A stretch of 64,000 bases of DNA, taken from contig NZ_AP018290.1 of the NCBI RefSeq assembly GCF_002368415.1, positions 5,097,614 to 5,161,613 on the forward strand, read 5' to 3'. Source of the DNA: Calothrix sp. NIES-4105. Lineage in GTDB: Bacteria > Cyanobacteriota > Cyanobacteriia > Cyanobacteriales > Nostocaceae. A model generated the notes under the pieces. That model was not told the origin of the DNA. It searched no databases and saw only the letters and a list, made by a program, of their open reading frames with translations. Positions 38,123 through 47,097 of this stretch are shown piece by piece. The number at the start of each line of letters is the position of its first letter. The stretch's first letter is position 1. The position numbers and the translations under genes were made by a program.

Positions 38123-38470
38123 TTAAGTCCTCTGCTTGATATACTCCTGCCATAACTTAGCTAACTTTCGCGCGTGTTCCTGCCATTCCGGAGAAATTTG
38201 GTACATCCGCCTAGGACGACCCCGCCCTTCGAGCTTTTTCCAGTAACCAGTCACAGCCTTTTCGTCTTCCAAGAATTTGATTGCACTATAAAGTACAGTA
38301 TCCGAAAGGCGATAAGTCGGGTGTTCGTTTTCTAGTTTTTGGATTAACTCAGTACCGTAAGATTCTCCCTCGTTAAGCAAAACTGACAAAATGTAGCAGA
38401 CCGCGAGTTCTTGGCACAAGTAAGTTGGCGGAGGATTCTCAAAAAACTGATATATATCCTCGAGTTTCAT
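38123..38470 (-). CDS. PadR-family transcriptional regulator
   Basis: 115 residues, a compact PadR winged helix: ELAVCYILSVLLNEGESYGT, ELIQKLENEHPTYRLSDTVL, YSAIKFLEDEKAVTGYWKKL, then EGRGRPRRMYQISPEWQEH, the wing with the family GR-P-R-x-Y pattern. The cyanobacterial clock gene pex also encodes a PadR protein, but identity cannot be shown here. It may control itself and the CCB gene. Confidence 0.9.
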   Translation of the reverse strand: MKLEDIYQFFENPPPTYLCQELAVCYILSVLLNEGESYGTELIQKLENEHPTYRLSDTVLYSAIKFLEDEKAVTGYWKKLEGRGRPRRMYQISPEWQEHARKLAKLWQEYIKQRT

Positions 38471-38549
38471 GGTTGGTGAATGGCTATATAAATGCCTGAG
38501 GGTTAAGCATACGATTTCTTAGTCAGTATATAGTGCTACCCCCTGATTA

Positions 38550-38850
38550 TGTAAGTATATAACGTTACTTAGGGTAAAATGCCACTAAGCTTTCGTTACA
38601 AACAACTCCCATGCTGACTATTCATGGGATGGGAGATACAGTCCTTTAGGCTCTGTAAAACAAAGCCTTTATTCAACAAAAGCATCTAGTGTGGTGAGGA
38701 GCGATCCGAGTAACAGCAGCTGCTGCCTTTGTGTTAAGTGATGCTAGGTCGATTAGGACTGCTTAAGCATAAAATGCCACTCAAGATATTTTAAAGGTAA
38801 AATGCTATATTTTTCGTAAAACTTAACAAACACTTTTTATAACAGTGATT
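38550..38850. ncRNA. Possible structured RNA region in a 570-base gap
   Basis: The gap between PadR and DUF3611 genes holds several pairings: CTCCCATG / CATGGGATGGGAG (38606-38634), AGGCT / AGCCT (38648-38670) and AGCAGCTGCT (38718-38727). The block TAAAATGCCACT appears twice (38574, 38770) and GTAAAATGCTA once more. No frame is convincing. It could encode a small RNA or be a long leader of the DUF3611 gene; this is tentative. Confidence 0.3.
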
Positions 38851-39042
38851 ACCGCGCGGCAAAAGTGTTAAAAAATCACTAGTTAGTAGTCTTGGTACAA
38901 AAGATTTATACAATTCTACACATTTTTATGACTGTATAATATTGAAACATTGTATTTAAGCCATCTAGAAAGAATTTTTATAATGTGATATGTGATAGTA
39001 GACTTAGTAACCGCGCTCCTCCAGGTAGCGCTCGTTTCAGCT

Positions 39043-39609
39043 ATGACAGAAAAATCCGATTCTCAACTGCGAGCAATTGCAAAACTTTTTCGTCTCACGG
39101 GTTGGATTACCTTTTGGGCCCAGTTAGTTCTAGGTGTGATTTCTGGTGGGATTTTACTGTTTGCCAGCATCAGTCCAAGAACAGGAAATGCAGCTCCTAA
39201 CGCTGGAGCAGGACTAGGTGTCTTTTTTGCGATTAGTGGACTTGTTGCTTTAGGTGTAGGTCTTTTTATTGCCTTTCGATACATTCAGATTGGTAGACAA
39301 CTTGACTCTACAAACGTAAACAACCGTCCTCGTAAATTAGAAACAGTTCAAGTTGTGCGTTTAGGTTTAATTGTACACTTGGTGGGAATTTTACTAACTC
39401 TTGTCGGCGCCCAGGCAATTGTGGGTATATTACTAACCAAGGCTCTGACATTACCGCAATTTACCGGTGGTGTCTACACACAGCTTGACCCTAGTCGAGT
39501 CATACAACCACTAGATATTTTTGTCGTGCAAGCTAACACTAATACCGTTTCCGCACATTTTGCTGGGCTGATTGGGTCAATCTGGTTACTTAATCGAATT
39601 ACTAAGTAA
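39043..39609 (+). CDS. DUF3611 membrane protein
   Basis: The ATG at 39043 gives 188 residues; a longer frame from 38992 adds an unlikely start. Four hydrophobic helices: WITFWAQLVLGVISGGILLF, GLGVFFAISGLVALGVGLFI, GLIVHLVGILLTLVGAQAIV and a C-terminal one. LFRLTGWITFWAQLVLGVIS is the family hallmark. The family occurs in cyanobacteria and chloroplasts (thylakoid or envelope membranes); the role is unknown. Confidence 0.85.
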   Translation: MTEKSDSQLRAIAKLFRLTGWITFWAQLVLGVISGGILLFASISPRTGNAAPNAGAGLGVFFAISGLVALGVGLFIAFRYIQIGRQLDSTNVNNRPRKLETVQVVRLGLIVHLVGILLTLVGAQAIVGILLTKALTLPQFTGGVYTQLDPSRVIQPLDIFVVQANTNTVSAHFAGLIGSIWLLNRITK

Positions 39610-39748
39610 GGCACCAATCAAAATCAATGCCAGTTATAGTAGCTGTATATTATACTCTATTTACGTTATATTAAATCAAAATTAATATATGCTGGTTTGT
39701 TGGCAATACGATATTAGTTATTTATATAGTTAGAGCTAGAGAAAATGA

Positions 39749-41029
39749 ATGCTAGATATTAAGCAAATACGGGAAAATCCAGAATTCGTACAGCAGCGTT
39801 TGAACACGCGCGGCGGTAAGTTTGATATTCAACCAATACTAGAATTAGATAAAGAGCAGCGCTCCATCGAAGCAACCCGAAATCAGCTTCAAGCACGTGG
39901 AAACGAGATTGCTGCTTTGATCCCACAGAAAATTAAAGCTGGTTCAGACCCTAAATCCTCAGAAATTGCCACGTTAAAGGAAGAAGGCAAATTAGTTAAG
40001 GAAAAAATTAGTTCACTTGAACCCCAAGAAAAAGATATCAAAGACCGAATTCAAGAATTTGTACTCGCGCTGCCAAATTTGCCCAGCGAGTCTACACCTA
40101 TTGGCAAAAATGAAGACGAGAATGTAGAAGTTAGAAAATGGGGTTCTGAGTATATAGCTGAAAATAAAAGTATTATTCCACACTGGGAAATTGCTGAGAA
40201 GTTAGGAATTATGAACGTTGAGCGCGCGGTAAAAGTCGCTCAAAGTCGGTTCGTTACTCTGATCGGAGCAGGTGCTGCGCTTGAACGAGCATTGATTCAA
40301 TTTATGCTCAACACGCAAATAGGCGCCGGGTATATAGAAGTAATTCCGCCAATTTTAGTCAACACCGAATCACTAACAGCAACAGGACAATTACCAAAAT
40401 TTGCCGAAGAAAGCTTCAAGTGTGCAGCAGACGACTTATGGCTCATACCCACAGCCGAAGTACCCGTTACAAACCTTTATAGAGGCGAAATCTTAGCAGC
40501 AGAAGATTTACCTATATATCACTGCGCTTATACCCCCTGTTTTCGACGCGAAGCAGGAAGCTATGGACGTGATATGCGAGGCTTAATTCGCTTACATCAA
40601 TTTAATAAAGTTGAACTTGTTAAATTTGTCAATCCAAGCACCTCCTTTGATGAACTAGAAAAATTAGTAGGCAATGCTGAAGCTATATTACAAGCATTGA
40701 AATTACCTTACCGTGTTATAGAGTTATGCACGGGTGATTTAGGCTTTGGTGCGGCAAAAACCTATGATTTAGAAGTTTGGCTACCCTCGTCTGAAAAATA
40801 CCGCGAAATTTCAAGCTGTTCCAACTTCGTTGACTTCCAAGCAAGACGTGGAGACATTCGCTTTAAAGAAGCTGGAAAAAAAGGAACCCAATATGTCCAC
40901 ACACTCAATGGTTCAGGTCTAGCCATTGGCAGAACAATGGCAGCTATATTAGAAAACTACCAACAACCTGACGGAACTGTACGGATTCCCGAAATTTTAC
41001 AACCAATCCTTGGACGTGAAGTGCTTTAA
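39749..41029 (+). CDS. serS: Seryl-tRNA synthetase
   Basis: 426 residues, full length. The N-terminal antiparallel coiled-coil arm that holds the tRNA long variable arm spans about residues 25-110 ([20 protein letters not shown] start). Class II motifs: [26 protein letters not shown], motif 2 [20 protein letters not shown] and motif 3 [19 protein letters not shown]. It charges tRNA-Ser in the cytoplasm. Monocistronic by spacing. Confidence 0.97.
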   Translation: MLDIKQIRENPEFVQQRLNTRGGKFDIQPILELDKEQRSIEATRNQLQARGNEIAALIPQKIKAGSDPKSSEIATLKEEGKLVKEKISSLEPQEKDIKDRIQEFVLALPNLPSESTPIGKNEDENVEVRKWGSEYIAENKSIIPHWEIAEKLGIMNVERAVKVAQSRFVTLIGAGAALERALIQFMLNTQIGAGYIEVIPPILVNTESLTATGQLPKFAEESFKCAADDLWLIPTAEVPVTNLYRGEILAAEDLPIYHCAYTPCFRREAGSYGRDMRGLIRLHQFNKVELVKFVNPSTSFDELEKLVGNAEAILQALKLPYRVIELCTGDLGFGAAKTYDLEVWLPSSEKYREISSCSNFVDFQARRGDIRFKEAGKKGTQYVHTLNGSGLAIGRTMAAILENYQQPDGTVRIPEILQPILGREVL

Positions 41030-41385
41030 TTTCGACGAATTGTAGCACGGGCATCTTGCCTGTGCAGCCACAATGTAATTATTTTTACTAAGTAATTACA
41101 AAGCTAAATAAGGAAGAACAATGAACCACAAAGACACAAAGGACACAAAGAAAGAGTCATTAAGAGAGAAGAGTAAATATTATTACTACTGAGGTACAGA
41201 GAGTGGAGATTTGATTAATCGTTTCTGCACAGAGATATTCTCGGCGCCTACCCAAAAATTCACGCTTGGTTAAAGTATTATTTACCCCTTTCCACCCTAA
41301 TTAATACATTCTGTAGAGGTTAGAGCTTGTGACTCGCTTTAGAATGGAAACATAGCGTCCCAAAAGTTTAATTAAAGTTCACTCT
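41030..41385. other. Intergenic region before rseP
   Basis: Contains a CTTTGTG-type repeat in inverse orientation (41122-41155) and one GGCGCC at about 41242. The promoter of rseP-nth is expected here. No gene seen. Confidence 0.55.
41122..41155. repeat. CTTTGTG-type dispersed repeat, inverse orientation
   Basis: TGAACCACAAAGACACAAAG then GACACAAAGAAAGAG, the reverse complement of the copy at 27979. Confidence 0.75.
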
Positions 41386-42453
41386 ATGTCATTTTTAGCG
41401 GCAATCGCAGTCTTAGCTGTTTTAATCCTGGTTCATGAACTAGGTCATTTTATTGCAGCAAGGTCACAAGGCATTCATGTTAATCGCTTTTCGCTAGGCT
41501 TTGGTCCAATTATCTGGAAATACCAAGGCCCGGAAACCGAGTATGCTGTTCGTGCTTTCCCATTAGGTGGTTTCGTCGGGTTTCCAGATGATGACCCAGA
41601 TAGCGATATCCCTCCCGATGACCCAAATTTACTGCGTAACCGTCCAATTTTAGACCGGGCGATTGTTATCAGTGCGGGTGTAATCGCCAATTTAATATTT
41701 GCTTACTTATTGCTAGTTTTACAGTTTGGAATTGTTGGAGTCCCAGAAGGTTTTCAGTTTCAACCTGGTGTAATAGTCCAGCCAGCAGAAGAAACCTCTA
41801 TTTCCTACCAAGCAGGTATAAGAGATGGCGACGTTATTCTCGCTGTTAACAATGAGCAAATTCCTGCCTCTAAGGATTCATTGTTGGTACTCAAACAACA
41901 AATTCAAAATCGTGCTAACCAAGAATTGGATATCAAAGTTCAGCGCGAACAACAGCAACTCAACTTTAAACTCACTCCTAAAGCTGATAAAGATGGTAAC
42001 GGGATAATTGGCATCAAACTTATCTCACCCAACGGTAAACCCATCTATCGCCATTCTGGAAATATCGTTGAAATTCTTAGTATCGCCGCTAATCGGTATC
42101 AGCAGATATTTTTTGGCATCGTTCAAGGTTTTGGGCAGCTAATCACTAAATTTGGTGAAACTGCTGGACAAGTGGCAGGGCCAGTCAAAATTGTGAAGAT
42201 GGGCGCCAATATTGCCCAAAACGATGCAGGTAATTTATTCACGTTTGCTGCACTTATCAGCGTTAACTTGGCTATTATCAACATTTTGCCCTTACCAGCA
42301 CTAGATGGCGGACAGCTAGCATTCTTATTAATCGAAGGTCTACGCGGTAAACCTTTACCCACCCGTATTCAAGATGGTGTTATGCAAACAGGTTTAATGC
42401 TACTTTTGGGATTAGGCATTTTCTTAATTGTCAAAGAAGCATTATTTCAGTGA
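41386..42453 (+). CDS. rseP: RIP metalloprotease RseP (site-2 protease)
   Basis: 355 residues. Zinc-binding HELGH in LILVHELGHFIAARS within the first membrane helix; a PDZ domain at about residues 130-200 (SYQAGIRDGDVILAVNNEQI); the third zinc ligand region NILPLPALDGGQLAFLL; four membrane helices. It cleaves membrane-bound anti-sigma factors or signal peptide remnants. Its stop overlaps the start of nth by 4 bases. Confidence 0.95.
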   Translation: MSFLAAIAVLAVLILVHELGHFIAARSQGIHVNRFSLGFGPIIWKYQGPETEYAVRAFPLGGFVGFPDDDPDSDIPPDDPNLLRNRPILDRAIVISAGVIANLIFAYLLLVLQFGIVGVPEGFQFQPGVIVQPAEETSISYQAGIRDGDVILAVNNEQIPASKDSLLVLKQQIQNRANQELDIKVQREQQQLNFKLTPKADKDGNGIIGIKLISPNGKPIYRHSGNIVEILSIAANRYQQIFFGIVQGFGQLITKFGETAGQVAGPVKIVKMGANIAQNDAGNLFTFAALISVNLAIINILPLPALDGGQLAFLLIEGLRGKPLPTRIQDGVMQTGLMLLLGLGIFLIVKEALFQ

Positions 42454-43118
42454 ACATCACTCGCAATCGGTCATCTAAAAAACAACGGGCACTTGAAGTT
42501 CTCGTCCGCTTAAATCGTTTATACCCAGACGCAACCTGTTCTTTAAACTACTCAACTCCTGTACAACTGCTGGTAGCCACAATTCTATCAGCACAATGTA
42601 CGGACGAACGTGTGAATAAAGTTACACCTGCTTTATTTGCGCGTTTCCCAGATGCCCAAAGCATGGCAGGCGCCGACCTAGCAGAAATCGAAGACTTAGT
42701 TAGAACCACAGGCTTTTTCCGTAACAAAGCAAAAAACATCCAAGGCGCCTGTCGAATGATAGTTAACGACTTTAACTCACAAGTGCCCGCGCGGATGGAT
42801 GATTTATTAAAACTTCCTGGAGTTGCAAGAAAAACGGCAAACGTTGTTTTGGCACACGCATTTGGAATAAATGCGGGAGTAACAGTTGACACTCATGTAA
42901 GTCGCCTTAGCCACCGTCTTGGCTTTACACAGCATGAAGACCCTATCCGTATCGAACGCGACTTAATGAAATTATTACCGCAACAAGACTGGGAAAACTG
43001 GTCAATACGGTTAATTTATCATGGACGAGCAGTTTGTAAAGCCAGAAAACCAGCTTGTGAAGTATGTGAACTGGCGCCTTTATGTCCTACAGGGAAGAAA
43101 GTGAGTCGTGCTGAGTGA
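42450..43118 (+). CDS. nth: Endonuclease III
   Basis: 222 residues from a GTG that overlaps the rseP stop. The helix-hairpin-helix LLKLPGVARKTANVVLAHAF carries the catalytic Lys and VTVDTHVSRLSHRLG the Asp. Four Cys near the C-terminus (CKARKPACEVCELAPLC) bind [4Fe-4S]. It excises oxidised pyrimidines and nicks the abasic site. The last seven residues (KVSRAE region) are encoded by a GTGAGTCGTGCTGAG repeat, so the original C-terminus may have been altered by repeat insertion. Confidence 0.96.
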   Translation: MNITRNRSSKKQRALEVLVRLNRLYPDATCSLNYSTPVQLLVATILSAQCTDERVNKVTPALFARFPDAQSMAGADLAEIEDLVRTTGFFRNKAKNIQGACRMIVNDFNSQVPARMDDLLKLPGVARKTANVVLAHAFGINAGVTVDTHVSRLSHRLGFTQHEDPIRIERDLMKLLPQQDWENWSIRLIYHGRAVCKARKPACEVCELAPLCPTGKKVSRAE

Positions 43119-43264
43119 GTCGTGCTGAGGAGCGGAGGAGCGGAGGCGCGTCGGGGCGGGTTTATCTATATGCTGCGTTCAGAACGAAAATTTAGGTGAA
43201 CCCGCCCGTACAGGAGGCGCGGAGTTATAATTTGATTTTGATTTAACCACTCAGCACGACTCAC
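43101..43264. repeat. Inverted repeat GTGAGTCGTGCTGAGT / ACTCAGCACGACTCAC
   Basis: The left arm (with a second partial copy at 43115-43129) overlaps the nth stop codon; the right arm is 133 bases away, before rpsN. The inner part has GGAGCGGAGGCGCG-type repeats and a partly complementary segment (GGGCGGGTT / AACCCGCCC at 43155 and 43198), making a large stem-loop between nth and rpsN. Confidence 0.8.
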
Positions 43265-43321
43265 TTTACACGAGCGCACTATAATAGGGGATGCTGGCTA
43301 AAAATTTATCTTAAGACTGTA

Positions 43322-43624
43322 ATGGCAAAGAAGAGCATGGTTGAGCGCGAGAAGAAACGCGCGAAAATGGTTGAGAAATACGCAGCAAAGCGTGAAGCTT
43401 TACTTGATGAGTTCAGAACAACCGAAAACCCACTACAAAAGTTGGAAATTCACCGCAAAATTCAACAATTACCTCGTAACAGCGCACCAACCCGTCAACA
43501 TAACCGTTGCTGGGTAACCGGGCGCCCCAGAGGATACTACCGCGATTTTGGTCTTTCCCGTAACGTTTTACGTGAATGGGCACACCAAGGTTTACTACCA
43601 GGTGTTGTTAAATCAAGCTGGTAA
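43322..43624 (+). CDS. rpsN: 30S ribosomal protein S14
   Basis: 100 residues, the long form without zinc-binding CxxC pairs. [20 protein letters not shown] start; [19 protein letters not shown]-type core (here [19 protein letters not shown]) and [18 protein letters not shown] end. It binds 16S rRNA in the small-subunit head. It stands apart from the main ribosomal operon, as usual in cyanobacteria. Confidence 0.98.
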   Translation: MAKKSMVEREKKRAKMVEKYAAKREALLDEFRTTENPLQKLEIHRKIQQLPRNSAPTRQHNRCWVTGRPRGYYRDFGLSRNVLREWAHQGLLPGVVKSSW

Positions 43625-43631
43625 AAGAAAG

Positions 43632-43767
43632 TAAAAAGTGCTGAGTGCTGAGTGCTGAGTGCTGAGTAATAACTTAGTAACTTAGTTACTCAGAACTCCT
43701 AACTCCTAACTCCTAATTCCTAACTCCGCTCCTCATCACTCAGCACTCAGCACTTTACACTCATCAC
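43632..43767. repeat. Short tandemly repeated heptamers (STRR type) forming a stem
   Basis: Four GTGCTGA units (43638-43665), a run of CTCCTAA-type units (about 43696-43726), then CTCAGCA units at the end that are complementary to the first block. Heptamer tandem repeats of this kind are known from heterocystous cyanobacteria. The block fills the gap between rpsN and the convergent gene, and could act as terminator. Confidence 0.85.
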
Positions 43768-43769
43768 TG

Positions 43770-44102
43770 CTATTGTCCGCAACACTTGTTATCAATACCT
43801 AAACTTTCGAGGAGAATGTCGCTAACTGCATTCGCAATAGCAAACTCTCCATAGAAACTTTTAGAAAAATCAAACGCCTGCATCTCGGTTACAATTGCTA
43901 AAACTAGAGAACCGAGGTCATTTTCTCCTTCCATACGCTGACGTACAAATATTTGCGCCGCGCGTTCAGCAATTTGTTGGTTCACCGCTTCAGGAATAAA
44001 CTGATTATCAAGCCATTCATGTAAATTTTGTTGTAGCCAACGACCCTCCTGTACAGGGTCAGTAGCTGGTAGTAAAGTTATGGCCCCAATTGGTTCTGTC
44101 AT
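43770..44102 (-). CDS. Conserved cyanobacterial hypothetical protein
   Basis: 110 residues with MTEPIGAITLLPATDPVQEG, HEWLDNQFIPEAVNQQIAER and AAQIFVRQRMEGENDLGSLV. No signal peptide or membrane segment; ends KCCGQ. I know it only as a conserved cyanobacterial family of unknown function. Divergent from aat with 18 bases between the start codons, so the two share a promoter region or one promoter lies within the other gene. Confidence 0.7.
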   Translation of the reverse strand: MTEPIGAITLLPATDPVQEGRWLQQNLHEWLDNQFIPEAVNQQIAERAAQIFVRQRMEGENDLGSLVLAIVTEMQAFDFSKSFYGEFAIANAVSDILLESLGIDNKCCGQ

Positions 44103-44120
44103 AAAGTTTTATTTATTTTT

Positions 44121-44696
44121 ATGCAATATGACGTTGCTAGCATTATTCAAAGCTACGCTCAAGGTTATTTTCTCATGGCTGATGATTACAATAACTTGGG
44201 CTGGTATCAAAGTCGCGACCGTACCCTCATTCCTCTTGACTCACGCTTCGATTATCCAAAATCGCTACGTCGCGTTTTAAATAAAAATATTTTTCAAGTT
44301 GAAATTGACCGTGACTTCCCAGCAGTAGTAAATGGCTGTGCCAACCGTGAAACAACTTGGATTTCTGACGAGTTGAAAGAAATATACTTAGAACTAAATC
44401 AAGCAGGTTGGGCGCATAGTTTTGAAACATGGCTTGGTGATGAACTTGCTGGTGGCATTTTAGCAATTGTTATTAAAGGCGCCTTCATTGGGGAGTCAAT
44501 GTTTTTCAATATCCCTGATGGTTCCAAAGTCGCAATGGTTAAGCTTGTTGAACATTTGCGACAACGAGAATTTGTATTCTTCGATGCCCAAATGATGAAT
44601 CCACATTTAGAAAGATTTGGCGCCTATCGAATTGCAGATAAAGATTACCGAAAGTTGCTTCAAAAAGCGCTGCAAGCAAATTGTTCATTTTTGTAA
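44121..44696 (+). CDS. aat: Leucyl/phenylalanyl-tRNA-protein transferase
   Basis: 191 residues. YAQGYFLMADDYNNLGWYQS at the start and LGDELAGGILAIVIKGAFIG, ESMFF then FDAQMMNPHLERFGAYRI are Aat signatures. It adds Leu or Phe to proteins with N-terminal Arg or Lys for ClpS/ClpAP degradation. No clear ribosome site precedes the ATG. Slightly shorter than proteobacterial Aat, as common in cyanobacteria. Confidence 0.92.
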   Translation: MQYDVASIIQSYAQGYFLMADDYNNLGWYQSRDRTLIPLDSRFDYPKSLRRVLNKNIFQVEIDRDFPAVVNGCANRETTWISDELKEIYLELNQAGWAHSFETWLGDELAGGILAIVIKGAFIGESMFFNIPDGSKVAMVKLVEHLRQREFVFFDAQMMNPHLERFGAYRIADKDYRKLLQKALQANCSFL

Positions 44697-44863
44697 ATAT
44701 TAATTTTTGTTATATTTACATAAAGATTAAAAAAAATTAATAATTCAAAATAAATTTTAATAAATTAAGAATATCTTTAAAAAAGATTACACTCTCTAAA
44801 AGATGTTGAGAAAGTGTTATCCTACGCTATGTTTATACTGTCCTAACTCTGCCGTAAATTTAC

Positions 44864-46225
44864 ATGGCTCAAGAATATCGCCGTGCGAAGCTCAGAGGTA
44901 AATCCTTTAAAGGCAAAGACCTTAGTGGCGCCGATTTCTCTTACTCGAATATCCGAGGTGTAGACTTTAGTAATGCTAATTTAGAAGGTGCAAACTTTAG
45001 TCATGCTAAATGTGGATTACAAAAACGCTGGATAATTGTCTTAGTATTTAGCGCATTACTACTTTCGGCTTTATCTGGTTTACTTTCAGCAATAGGCGGC
45101 TCATTAGTAGGAATTTTATTACTCGATACCAACCGCGAAAATCTTTATGTTGGGATTGTTAGTTCATCAGTATTGATGCTCTTCTTTCTGATAACTCTTT
45201 ACCGAGGAGTTAGCGCAGCATTTGGGTTTATGGCATTATCAGTGACTTGCGCTGGACTTGCAGCAGTCGGATGGGCTGGAGTTGTGGCTGTAACATGGGC
45301 AGGTGGTACTGCACATGGTGGGGCAATGGAGTTAGCGCAAGTTGTAGCAGTTATAGTTACAGGTAGCGTAGCTGTTGTTGCCACTATTCTTGGTACTGTT
45401 ACAATTGCAGGCGCCGTAACACTTGCAGGCGCCGTAGCTGGTTTAATAGCAGTCACTGGAGTTATTTCGATTGCAGCAGTACTTTCTGGGATAATGACTG
45501 TAATGGCAGCAAGAGTAAACCCACTTGCTGGAGCAGTAACCGTTGTAGTTGCTGTAATTGTAATTTTATTATCGGCTTATGTAGGGTGTTGTGCCTTATT
45601 TGAAGACGAAAAACAAAGTGCAATTCGTAATTTGGTTTTATCTACTGTTACTCGATACGGTACCAATTTTCAAGACTCTAACTTGACCGACACTGACTTT
45701 ACGCGCGCTTCAGTTAAAAACGCCAATTTTCTCAAAGCAAATTTAACACGTACCTGTTGGTTTGAAGTTCAAAAGCTCAATCTTGCTGTTATTGGTAAAA
45801 GTTATCTTGCAAATCACACAATTAGAAAATTAGTAGTACATAAAAACTTGCATAATCAAAACTTTGACGGTTGGGACTTACAAGGAATAAACTTACGTGC
45901 AGCAAATTTGATTGATGCCAGCTTAGTTGGAACCAAACTCAGTAATAGCGATTTGCGGAATGCCAATTTAATGAGAGCAAATTTAATGCGTTCCCAAATT
46001 GATAATACTGACTTTCGCACCGCAATTCTTACAGGCGCCTATATTGATAACTGGGGTATAACTCCTCAAACCCAACTTGATGCTGTAGAGTGCGAATATA
46101 TATTCATGCGCGTACCAACAAAAGATAATCCTAACCCTCGGCGCCTACCTGCTAATTGGGATGAGAATTTTAAACCTGGAGAGTTTGCAAAATTCTTTAG
46201 TCCGTTATCTAGAACCCTCAATTAA
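44864..46225 (+). CDS. Membrane protein with flanking pentapeptide repeats
   Basis: 453 residues. N-terminal pentapeptide repeats (LSGADFSYSNIRGVDFSNAN, LEGANFSHA; residues 20-50) are followed by five to seven membrane helices (about 56-245; many small Ala/Val/Gly residues) and C-terminal repeats (TDFTRASVKNANFLKANL; NLMRANLMRSQIDNTDFRTA). The right-handed beta-helix parts probably face one side of the membrane. Function of such proteins is unknown. Monocistronic. Confidence 0.85.
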   Translation: MAQEYRRAKLRGKSFKGKDLSGADFSYSNIRGVDFSNANLEGANFSHAKCGLQKRWIIVLVFSALLLSALSGLLSAIGGSLVGILLLDTNRENLYVGIVSSSVLMLFFLITLYRGVSAAFGFMALSVTCAGLAAVGWAGVVAVTWAGGTAHGGAMELAQVVAVIVTGSVAVVATILGTVTIAGAVTLAGAVAGLIAVTGVISIAAVLSGIMTVMAARVNPLAGAVTVVVAVIVILLSAYVGCCALFEDEKQSAIRNLVLSTVTRYGTNFQDSNLTDTDFTRASVKNANFLKANLTRTCWFEVQKLNLAVIGKSYLANHTIRKLVVHKNLHNQNFDGWDLQGINLRAANLIDASLVGTKLSNSDLRNANLMRANLMRSQIDNTDFRTAILTGAYIDNWGITPQTQLDAVECEYIFMRVPTKDNPNPRRLPANWDENFKPGEFAKFFSPLSRTLN

Positions 46226-46231
46226 TTGTAG

Positions 46232-46248
46232 GGTGGGCACTGCCCACC
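46232..46248. repeat. GGTGGGCACTGCCCACC hairpin
   Basis: Seven-base arms around ACT or similar, located between the convergent pentapeptide genes. The same hairpin type is inserted at 35065-35081. Likely a dispersed repeat that can serve as terminator. Confidence 0.65.
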
Positions 46249-46275
46249 ATACTATATACGATTAAAGATTAAAGA

Positions 46276-46731
46276 TTAATCCCAATCAGGAATTGCTGCA
46301 TCTTCACCACCAATACCAATACCAGTACCATAGATATCGGCATCACTGATATCCATATCGTTCATTGATGCTTGATAAACGTTAGCATTGTGAATTGTTG
46401 CTTTGCTGAAGTTAACTTTATCAAGGTCAGCTTGTTTAAAATTAACATTTGTAACAAAAGCCGAAGTTAAATTGGCGCCTTCAAGATTAGCTCCTGTTAA
46501 ATCAGCACCTTCTAAGTTAGCTTTACTTAAATCAGCACCTTTTAGATTCGCACCGCGTAGATCAGCACCGATTAAATGGGCACCTGTTAACTTAACTCCA
46601 GATAAATTACATTTAATGCATTCACCAGTTTGCAATAGCTGCTGTACCTGGTTTGTATTCTGAGCCTTAACTGTGCTAGCAATAAATAGGGGAGTTGCTA
46701 GAACCACAGCCGCTAATAATCTAATTTTCAT
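46276..46731 (-). CDS. Exported pentapeptide-repeat protein
   Basis: 151 residues. A signal peptide (LLAAVVLATPLFIASTVKAQ) and a short helix with CIKCNLSG precede about 14 pentapeptides (LTGAHLIGADLRGANLKGAD, then LSKANLEGADLTGANLEGAN). It ends GGEDAAIPDWD. Likely a periplasmic beta-helix; related small proteins are abundant in cyanobacteria and have no assigned role. Confidence 0.88.
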   Translation of the reverse strand: MKIRLLAAVVLATPLFIASTVKAQNTNQVQQLLQTGECIKCNLSGVKLTGAHLIGADLRGANLKGADLSKANLEGADLTGANLEGANLTSAFVTNVNFKQADLDKVNFSKATIHNANVYQASMNDMDISDADIYGTGIGIGGEDAAIPDWD

Positions 46732-47097
46732 AATTAATCCCCCTTAAACAGCAATAATTGCTTTCACTAAATTCCTCACGGGTTCATTATCGCACCTTTT
46801 TGTTTTTTGGTCATTAGTTCAGTTTTCAAACTGTGCGTATTTTTTTAATCAGAGAATCTCATATTTTAGTTATCTACTCAATTAAAATTTAGTCTGGATA
46901 AAGATTTCAGCCTTTTTTATTACTTTAATAAAGCTGGCTTTCATAAATGTTTAATATTCTTTACAATATATTGATAATCTCGATGATTATTATTTGTTTG
47001 TAATAGAGTCAAACCAGTATTTATACTCTAATTTAATCAGAGTTGGGTGGGTTATAATCAAAAACCCTCCCACGTTATAGTTTGATATCTTAAGCGA
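46732..47097. other. Intergenic, AT-rich
   Basis: No gene or strong repeat seen. It carries the promoter of the pentapeptide gene and the 3' flank of the hydrolase gene (GTTGGGTGGGTTATAATC near 47042). Confidence 0.5.

Noticed and set aside
38600-38740. Yfr1, 6S RNA or tmRNA
   Set aside because: No ACTCCTCACAC core, no conserved 6S bulge and no tRNA-like ends could be found.
43120-43770. CRISPR array
   Set aside because: Heptamer repeats are contiguous without spacers and form a self-complementary array.
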